This document shows positions 5,844-11,027 of a DNA stretch of 11,027 nucleotides, one piece after another. The translations under genes and the position numbers were made by a program. Source of the DNA: Candidatus Lambdaproteobacteria bacterium (GTDB taxonomy: Bacteria > SAR324 > NAC60-12); contig DTUH01000164.1 of the NCBI GenBank assembly GCA_012964265.1, positions 1-11,027 of the forward strand. Direction: 5' to 3'. The notes under the pieces were generated by a model that saw only the letters and a list, made by a program, of their open reading frames with translations, had not been told where the DNA came from and searched no databases. The first letter of the stretch is position 1, and each line of letters begins with the position of its first letter.

Positions 5844-7064
5844 ATGCTTAAAATTGTTATAATTTACTTTGCGCTTCTGTCACTCATTCTGGCCGGATGC
5901 GGGTCCAAAAGTCCGGAACCTGAGGTCGTAGAACAAACATCGGAAGTTGGGGTAAAACAGCGAGTTGAAGATAAACCGGTTGTTGAAGATAAAATAGACC
6001 TCGAAGAAAAACTGGACCTGGAACATGTTAAAAAGATTGAAGAACAGGAACGGGAACAAGAGCAAAAAACCGCAGAATTCCTGGCACAGGAAACTGCTGC
6101 AGCCGAGGAGAAAAAATCCGCAATAGTTGCTGAAGATAAAAAAGAGACCGCAGCAAAAATCGAGCAGGAACTCCCCGCAAAAGTTCAACTCGAAGCTTCA
6201 GAAAGCGACTCCACATTAGCCGAAAACGCGCAAGCGAATGCTTCAAAGGAAGTTTCAGCGGAGGTATCTCAAGTTACTTCCTCGGACTCTGCTCCGAAAG
6301 TTTCAGAAGAAGTTTCGACGAAGGATTCACAAAAAGCCGCATTAGAGACAACCTCAGAAACAACACAGGAGGTTTCGCAGGATGTTTCAAAAGAGGCTGC
6401 TGAAGACAATGCTCAGGAAACAATGAAAGTGGCTGCAAAGAAAAGTACAACAGATATTTCGCAAAAGGTTTCAAAGGATGAAATTACGGAGACTTCCGTA
6501 AAAAAACCTGAAGCAGCGGCTATCATTGTTAAGCCAAAGCAGGAAGAAAGTCCTCCCTTGTTTATGCCGACTTCCAGGTTGGCACTGCTCACAGCTTTAA
6601 AATTAGTTTCCTGCAAAAATGTTCCCGAAAAAATGGAGGCTATTTTTCAGCGACTGCAGAAAACAAAAGATTTAAACATTGCTGACAGGAGGCTTCGTGA
6701 CATAAATAATGACAGCTTAATGCCCGTTGTTCATTTCGATTTTGATCAAATAAAAATTAAACCGGATTATAAAAAACTGTTACGGCAACAAAGTTCTTGT
6801 GTAATGAAGGCACTGGAGGCGCGTGGTGATATGATAGTTCAGATTGAAGGACATGCCGATGAGCGCGGCAGCGATGAGTACAACCTCGCCTTGGGACATA
6901 GACGGGCAAATGCGATAGCTAATTCAATCATGGCCTACCTTCCCGACTCTACACTTGCGCGAATCCTCAGTTATGGTGAAGAATTTCCGCTCGACCCTGA
7001 TTCCGGCAAAAGCGCCTGGGACAAGAACAGGAGAGTGGAATTCACTTTATTGCTCAAACCATAA
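5844..7064 (+). CDS. pal: Pal-type peptidoglycan-associated lipoprotein with long acidic linker
   Basis: 406 residues from the ATG at 5844. A TTG two codons earlier is in frame but less likely. The N-terminus is a lipoprotein signal with lipobox LAGC, so C19 would be lipidated and the protein held in the outer membrane. Residues 20 to about 240 form a Glu/Lys/Ser/Thr/Ala-rich low-complexity stretch, coiled-coil-like to about 110, then with recurring 'EVS/KVS' units (about 135-220). The OmpA-like domain (about 294-406) has the Pal pattern: VVHFDFDQIKI (295-305), GHADERGSDEYNLALGHRRA (336-355) and NRRVEF (395-400). Pal binds the diaminopimelate of peptidoglycan and works with Tol proteins to keep and constrict the outer membrane. 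Usual Pal is about 170 residues, so the linker more than doubles it. tolQ follows after 8 nt. No good Shine-Dalgarno is visible. The Pal/OmpA family is certain; Pal orthology is supported by the adjacent tolQR. Confidence 0.87.
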   Translation: MLKIVIIYFALLSLILAGCGSKSPEPEVVEQTSEVGVKQRVEDKPVVEDKIDLEEKLDLEHVKKIEEQEREQEQKTAEFLAQETAAAEEKKSAIVAEDKKETAAKIEQELPAKVQLEASESDSTLAENAQANASKEVSAEVSQVTSSDSAPKVSEEVSTKDSQKAALETTSETTQEVSQDVSKEAAEDNAQETMKVAAKKSTTDISQKVSKDEITETSVKKPEAAAIIVKPKQEESPPLFMPTSRLALLTALKLVSCKNVPEKMEAIFQRLQKTKDLNIADRRLRDINNDSLMPVVHFDFDQIKIKPDYKKLLRQQSSCVMKALEARGDMIVQIEGHADERGSDEYNLALGHRRANAIANSIMAYLPDSTLARILSYGEEFPLDPDSGKSAWDKNRRVEFTLLLKP

Positions 7065-7072
7065 ATACGTGA

Positions 7073-7753
7073 ATGGATTTATTAGCTCTCCCGTTTGCTA
7101 CAGATTTTAGTAGTATTGCCTTCAGCGTACTTGCAGTACTTTTTGTCTGTTCAGTGATTGTCTGGATAACGCTGTTCATCAAGTTCTTCAGCCTCGTTCG
7201 GGTAAAATACCTCCAGTCCCGCGCACTGAAGTATCTGGAAGGTGGCAAACGTGTGGATGAGCTGCGGTTGCTGTTCAGCAAGATGCCTATAAATCCACTT
7301 CAGGAAATGTTCACGATGGGTGATCGTGAACTGAAAAAATTCCTCAAAGCTAATCCTGAATCAGACTACGGCCACCGTAGAGAATTGATGGACCGACTCG
7401 AGCGCATGCTTGAAGCACGTATTTTGTTTGCAGAAAAGGATTTAAACGCGGGACAGGCACTGCTGGCCACTATTGCTGTTACCTCACCCTTTATAGGTTT
7501 ATTTGGTACAGTGATTGGGGTGATCAATACTTTCCTGAGCATTTCGGAACTCAATTCGGTTGAGCTTTCAGTCATCAGTCCAGGTATAGCCGAAGCATTG
7601 GTCGCGACTGCCGCAGGACTTTTCACTGCAATCCCAGCGACTTTGGGTTACAATTTATTTCGAGCAACCATCCGTGGGATGACTGAAAAAATGGATTATT
7701 TTGCGCTTCAACTGCTGCACCACCTCCAACAACATTTGTTACCTAAAAAATGA
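7073..7753 (+). CDS. tolQ: TolQ/ExbB-type proton channel subunit
   Basis: 226 residues, the usual length for TolQ. TM1 spans about 13-38. The cytoplasmic region covers about 40-127. TM2 (about 129-156) carries the family motif SPFIGLFGTVIGVI (138-151). TM3 (about 167-195) carries GIAEALVATAAGLFTAIPA (171-189). These are the channel-lining motifs of TolQ and ExbB. It forms a pentamer around TolR and uses the proton gradient to drive the Tol-Pal machine at the inner membrane. It follows pal by 8 nt and overlaps tolR by 4 nt (ATGA), which fixes the partner. ExbB for TonB-linked import is the alternative, but pal next door favours TolQ. The start is the first ATG after the pal stop; ribosome binding is weak, so translation is probably coupled. 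Confidence 0.92.
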   Translation: MDLLALPFATDFSSIAFSVLAVLFVCSVIVWITLFIKFFSLVRVKYLQSRALKYLEGGKRVDELRLLFSKMPINPLQEMFTMGDRELKKFLKANPESDYGHRRELMDRLERMLEARILFAEKDLNAGQALLATIAVTSPFIGLFGTVIGVINTFLSISELNSVELSVISPGIAEALVATAAGLFTAIPATLGYNLFRATIRGMTEKMDYFALQLLHHLQQHLLPKK

Positions 7754-8175
7754 GAAAATTTAGACATGCCCGTCGACTGCGTGGGGAATTGATGTCTGAA
7801 ATCAACATCACACCCTTTGTTGATGTGTTGCTGGTACTCCTGGTTTCCTTTCTTATTTCCGCCCCGCTGCTGACCCTCACTCTGCCAATTCAACTTCCCG
7901 AAGGAAAATTGGAGCAACGACTTCCGGATTATGAGGAATCCATTCTTGCGGTCGTGAATAAAAACCTGCAAATTGCAATTCGTGATGAGGTTTACTCACT
8001 TCAAAGCCTGTCAAAATCTTTGACAAATAATAAAACATTTTGGGAGCAGAAACTACCTGTTTACTTACAAATGGATGAACAGGTGCCTTACGGAATGTTG
8101 ATGGAATTGATGCTTTTGTTTAAAAACGCGGGGTTCCCTCAAGTAGGACTGGTTTTTAAAAAAGACTCCCGCTAA
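7750..8175 (+). CDS. tolR: TolR/ExbD-type proton channel subunit
   Basis: 141 residues, typical for TolR/ExbD. After a basic N-terminus (MRKFRHARRLRGELM) comes SEINITPFVDVLLVLLVSF (16-34). This is the single membrane helix with the essential proton-carrying aspartate at D25 (D23 in E. coli TolR). The periplasmic part (about 45-141) ends with VYLQMDEQVPYGMLMELM and GFPQVGLVFK, matching the C-terminal beta-alpha fold of the family, in which 'aD..v.yg.v' and 'aG...vgl' recur. It inserts in the TolQ pentamer and cycles between compact and peptidoglycan-binding forms. Its ATG overlaps the tolQ stop. No tolA or tolB follows; lpxB starts 52 nt later. Confidence 0.93.
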   Translation: MRKFRHARRLRGELMSEINITPFVDVLLVLLVSFLISAPLLTLTLPIQLPEGKLEQRLPDYEESILAVVNKNLQIAIRDEVYSLQSLSKSLTNNKTFWEQKLPVYLQMDEQVPYGMLMELMLLFKNAGFPQVGLVFKKDSR

Positions 8176-8227
8176 AGAATTCACAGACCGGCAGAAAAAT
8201 AAAACAGCCTCCACACTGATAAACCCA

Positions 8228-9382
8228 ATGAAAATAATGATGATTGCCGGTGAAGTTTCCGGAGATATTCATGGAGCAGGATTAATCCGCTGTTTACGCA
8301 GTAAAAATGACAATATCGATTTTTTCGGCATTGGGGGTTTGAAGATGTTAAGAGAAAATTTTCGTCCGTATTACATGCTGGACACTTTGCAAACGCATGG
8401 TTTAGTTGAGGTACTCCGTCATATTCCGCGTCTTTACCAAACCCTCTGGAGAATGCGTGATGCCTTGGAAGAGGAACGTCCGGAAGCCTTGATCCTGATT
8501 GATTATCCAGGTTTCAATCTCAAACTTGCCGCTTATGCGAAACTAAAGGGGATTCCGGTAATTTTTTTCAACAGCCCTCAAATCTGGGCCTGGCGAAAAG
8601 GCAGATTAAAAACAATCAGACGTGTGGTGGACAAAATGATTGTGCTTTTTCCTTTTGAAGAAAAAATTTATCAGCAAGCCGGTGTTGAAGTCAGTTGGGT
8701 TGGGCATCCCCTGCTTGACCAAATCCCAAGTGATTATGACAGCTCGACATTCCGTAAACAGTACGGACTGAAGAATGATCTACCGCTGCTAGCAATTGCG
8801 CCCGGAAGCCGCCCCAGTGAAATGCGGAGACATCTTCCGACTTTGCTGGAAGCTCTTCCAAACATTCAAAAGAAAATCGGCGATATTCAGTGCATACTGC
8901 CGGTTGCTGAATCACTGGATTTTAAAGAAGTTAAAATGGTTGTTGAATCCTCAACTGTTCCCGTCACGCTGATTCCGGAACAGTTTATAGAATCTATTCA
9001 AGCCTGTGATGCCGCCATAGTTGCTTCCGGAACTGCCTCCCTGCAGACAGGACTCGCGCTGAAACCTTTCGCGATAGTGTATCAGGTCGCTCCCTTGACT
9101 TTCCGGATCGCACGTTATCTTGCTCATACTAAATATATTGGTCTGGTGAATGTTTTAGCAGAAAAAGAAATTGTGCCTGAATTACTGCAAAACAATTTCA
9201 CTGCCAGCATAGTCGCAGAAACTGCTGTTCGTCTCTTGCAGGATAAAGCCTATCGTGACAAAATGAGCGACGAGTTGAAATCAATTCGCGGAAAACTGGG
9301 AGAATCCGGAGCATACGACAAAGCTGCACGCTGCATTGAAAATGTGCTTGTTAACAACCGAACACCGACTTACCGCAAGTAA
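8228..9382 (+). CDS. lpxB: Lipid-A-disaccharide synthase LpxB
   Basis: 384 residues, the normal size for this GT19 glycosyltransferase. It joins UDP-2,3-diacylglucosamine to lipid X, giving the lipid A disaccharide-1-phosphate and UDP, at the cytoplasmic face of the inner membrane. Visible family motifs are GEVSGDIHGAGL (8-19), IDYPGFNLKLA (91-101), SPQIWAWRKGR (116-126), FPFEEKIY (141-148), VGHPLLD (158-164), PGSRPSE (192-198) and ASGTASLQTGLALKP (266-280). The last motif usually has Glu where this protein has Gln at 273; see findings. The N-terminus starts directly with the expected beta-strand and GEVSGD loop, which supports the ATG at 8228 although no Shine-Dalgarno is obvious. It lies 52 nt after tolR and 34 nt before tldD, probably in the same transcript. 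Its presence shows that the cell makes lipid A and so has an LPS outer membrane. Confidence 0.96.
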   Translation: MKIMMIAGEVSGDIHGAGLIRCLRSKNDNIDFFGIGGLKMLRENFRPYYMLDTLQTHGLVEVLRHIPRLYQTLWRMRDALEEERPEALILIDYPGFNLKLAAYAKLKGIPVIFFNSPQIWAWRKGRLKTIRRVVDKMIVLFPFEEKIYQQAGVEVSWVGHPLLDQIPSDYDSSTFRKQYGLKNDLPLLAIAPGSRPSEMRRHLPTLLEALPNIQKKIGDIQCILPVAESLDFKEVKMVVESSTVPVTLIPEQFIESIQACDAAIVASGTASLQTGLALKPFAIVYQVAPLTFRIARYLAHTKYIGLVNVLAEKEIVPELLQNNFTASIVAETAVRLLQDKAYRDKMSDELKSIRGKLGESGAYDKAARCIENVLVNNRTPTYRK

Positions 9383-9416
9383 CAATAACCGGAAACAACT
9401 TAATTCAAAAAGACAG

Positions 9417-10916
9417 ATGAAAACCTACAATTTATCACTTGAAACAAAAAATATTGCCCACCGACTGACACAAACTTTATCAGCAGTAGAAGCGGTTAAA
9501 GAACTGTTTGAGGCGCAAATGGGGGTTGACCGTGCGGTTGTGCGCAAGTTATTAAGTACGGCACTGCACCGGGGCGGAGATTTTGCTGATATTCACTTTG
9601 AATACAGCACACGAAATTCAGTGGTTATGGAAGATGGTATTATCAAAAATTCGGCGGTTGCAGTTGTCTCCGGAGTAGGAATTAGGGTGGTTCAGGACGA
9701 TCAAACAGGCTATGCATACAGTGAGGATTTTGACTTGAAGCCCATGCTGCACGCGGCACGTACCGCCGCGGCCATCGCTTCCAGCGGAGAGGTTTCTCTG
9801 GAGGAAGGTTTTCGCTTCAACGAACTGATTCCACAAAATTATTATCCTGTACTGGAAACTGTTACAGATTTGGAACTGGTGCAAAAAATAGAAATGATCA
9901 AACGTACAGAAGCTGTTGCCAGAGCCTTTGATGAGAGAATTACCCGCGTAACTGTTTCCATGATGGATGCCCTCAATCTGACCCAGGTTGTGACTTCCGA
10001 AGGAGATGTTTTACGCGATACCAGACCCATGTTCCGCATGAATGTACATTGCGTTTCACAGGATGGTGACAATATTCAAAATGGATCCTCAGGAATTGGA
10101 GGACGGGTTGGTCTGGATTATTTAGAACAGGTAGACCATGCGCAGATTTTAGGAGAACAAGCTGCTGCAGAAGCAATTTTGCTTTTAGGGGCAAAGCAGG
10201 CGCCTTCCGGTTTAATGCCGGTTATTTTAGGTCCGGCGCAATCCGGAATTTTGCTGCATGAAGCAGTCGGTCATCCGTTGGAAGCAGATTTTAACCGCAA
10301 AGGAACTTCCGCGTACAGCGGCAGGATTGGAGAAAAAGTTGCATCCGAATTGTGTACGATTTACGATTGCGGAACTATTCCACACGAACGCGGTGCGATA
10401 AATTTTGACGACGAAGGGGTTCTTTCCGCTGAAAATTTACTGATCGAAAATGGTGTTTTGCGGAACTACATGCACGACCGGATAAGTGCGAGGCACTTTC
10501 GCACAAATCCCACCGGAAACGGGCGACGTGAATCCTATGCGCATTATCCTATTCCACGCATGACTTCGACGTATTTGGCAAATGGCAAATCTGATCCGGA
10601 AGAAATAATCGCTTCCGTAAAAAAAGGAGTTTATTGTCAGGAATTTAGCGGTGGACAGGTAGATATTTCCAATGGTGATTTTGTTTTCGTGCCGACGGTT
10701 GCCTGGTTGGTGGAAGACGGTAAAAAAACTGTGCCGATAAAAAATTTCACCTTAATCGGAAATGGTCCGGATGCAATGTCAAAAGTCAGCATGGTCGGCA
10801 ATGATTTTGCGATGAGCGAAGGTATTTGGACTTGCGGCAAGGAGGGACAGAGTGTTCCGGTCGGAGTTGGACTTCCGACTGTGCTGGTTTCAGAAATGAC
10901 TGTTGGTGGGATGTAA
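9417..10916 (+). CDS. tldD: TldD-type zinc metalloprotease subunit
   Basis: 499 residues from the ATG at 9417. An in-frame ATG at 9336 would overlap lpxB by 47 nt and add an unconserved leader, so the later start is chosen. E. coli TldD is 481 residues. The zinc motif HEAVGH (281-286) is intact, and C473 in CGKEGQSVPVGVG matches the C-terminal cysteine zinc ligand of the family. Other diagnostic stretches are 'EADFNRKGTSAYSG', 'PTGNGRRESYAHYP', 'GGQVDIS', 'SMVGNDF' and the closing 'MTVGG'. In known systems TldD pairs with TldE/PmbA to cleave unfolded peptides, for example microcin B17 leader and CcdA. The partner gene is not in this window. It is the last gene of the rightward run, 34 nt after lpxB; a hairpin overlaps its stop. 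No link to the Tol system is established beyond neighbourhood. Confidence 0.95.
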   Translation: MKTYNLSLETKNIAHRLTQTLSAVEAVKELFEAQMGVDRAVVRKLLSTALHRGGDFADIHFEYSTRNSVVMEDGIIKNSAVAVVSGVGIRVVQDDQTGYAYSEDFDLKPMLHAARTAAAIASSGEVSLEEGFRFNELIPQNYYPVLETVTDLELVQKIEMIKRTEAVARAFDERITRVTVSMMDALNLTQVVTSEGDVLRDTRPMFRMNVHCVSQDGDNIQNGSSGIGGRVGLDYLEQVDHAQILGEQAAAEAILLLGAKQAPSGLMPVILGPAQSGILLHEAVGHPLEADFNRKGTSAYSGRIGEKVASELCTIYDCGTIPHERGAINFDDEGVLSAENLLIENGVLRNYMHDRISARHFRTNPTGNGRRESYAHYPIPRMTSTYLANGKSDPEEIIASVKKGVYCQEFSGGQVDISNGDFVFVPTVAWLVEDGKKTVPIKNFTLIGNGPDAMSKVSMVGNDFAMSEGIWTCGKEGQSVPVGVGLPTVLVSEMTVGGM

Positions 10917-10952
10917 ACGGTTTTACTGCGACGTTTTCGTTAAAACAGTTTT
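10915..10952. terminator. Hairpin at the end of tldD, possible two-way terminator
   Basis: AAACGGTTTTA (10915-10925) and TAAAACAGTTT (10941-10951) pair as an 11-bp stem with one mismatch around a 15-nt loop. The stem overlaps the tldD stop codon and lies between tldD and a convergent gene. It is AT-rich, so the stem is weak, and only TTTT follows on the plus strand before GAAATAAAAATT. It would be a modest terminator in either direction. Confidence 0.35.
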
Positions 10953-10966
10953 GAAATAAAAATTAT

Positions 10967-11027
10967 TCATTCTTCCTTTGGTTGATCTTCACTCTTTGCT
11001 ATATCTTCACTATTTGCCTGATCTTCA
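10967..11027 (-). CDS. C-terminal end of a convergent gene with a 6-residue acidic repeat
   Basis: Read on the minus strand, the frame is open from the window edge to TGA at 10969-10967. It encodes an acidic, polar tail, EDQANSEDIAKSEDQPKEE. Three 18-nt units (EDQANS, EDIAKS, EDQPKE) repeat in register with the codons, and the changes between units are mostly conservative of the SED core. That in-frame periodicity, and the convergent position after a hairpin, make a real protein end likely. Only 19 codons are visible, so no family or function can be given. Confidence 0.5.
   Translation of the reverse strand, partial: EDQANSEDIAKSEDQPKEE

Noticed and set aside
5880..6246. Antisense open frames under the pal linker
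   Set aside because: They are Phe/Leu-rich mirrors of the Glu/Lys-rich coding strand and have no start context or family resemblance.
9336..9416. An upstream in-frame start for tldD
   Set aside because: It would overlap lpxB by 47 nt and add a leader unlike TldD; the ATG at 9417 fits the family length.

Overview
The window looks like part of the chromosome of a Gram-negative (diderm, LPS-making) bacterium of moderate-to-low GC. It carries the lipid A enzyme LpxB, a Pal-type lipoprotein and a TolQ/TolR pair, and the reading frames are dense and operon-like. A delta-proteobacterial, SAR324-like or related lineage is my best guess from gene order and repeat style, but this is only an inference. 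No tRNA, rRNA, CRISPR array or transposase was seen.

Left half, minus strand (5187 down to 1): a four-gene operon read leftwards. The first gene encodes a membrane-anchored protein. It has a secretion signal, a periplasmic region resembling a FliF ring-building domain, one membrane segment, an acidic linker and a cytoplasmic FliG-like middle plus C-terminal part. The second is a MotA-type stator subunit. The third is a MotB-type subunit with two Calx-beta-like domains inserted between its membrane helix and its OmpA-type peptidoglycan-binding domain. The fourth, cut by the window edge, is a secreted protein with an Ig-like domain followed by a probable outer-membrane beta-barrel. No FliM, FliN, export apparatus, rod, hook or filament gene is present. 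The set reads as a compact proton-driven motor that is not an ordinary flagellum, possibly for gliding, surface motility or envelope work. This is the most interesting part of the window.

Middle (5188-5843): a divergent intergenic region. It holds a good -35 and a weaker -10 for the motor operon, a MITE-like palindromic element of about 217 bp with imperfect terminal inverted repeats and a short flanking direct repeat, and a Fur-box-like site.

Right half, plus strand (5844-10916): pal (with a very long acidic linker), tolQ, tolR, lpxB and tldD, closely packed and probably co-transcribed. The Pal/TolQ/TolR products form a second proton-driven machine, acting on outer-membrane constriction and stability. 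LpxB makes the lipid A disaccharide of the same outer membrane. TldD is a zinc metalloprotease subunit. TolA and TolB are not in the window. A hairpin lies after tldD, and the last 61 bases are the C-terminal end of a convergent minus-strand gene with a 6-residue repeat.

Two ion-driven stator systems (MotAB-like and TolQR-like) therefore sit back to back around one shared intergenic region.
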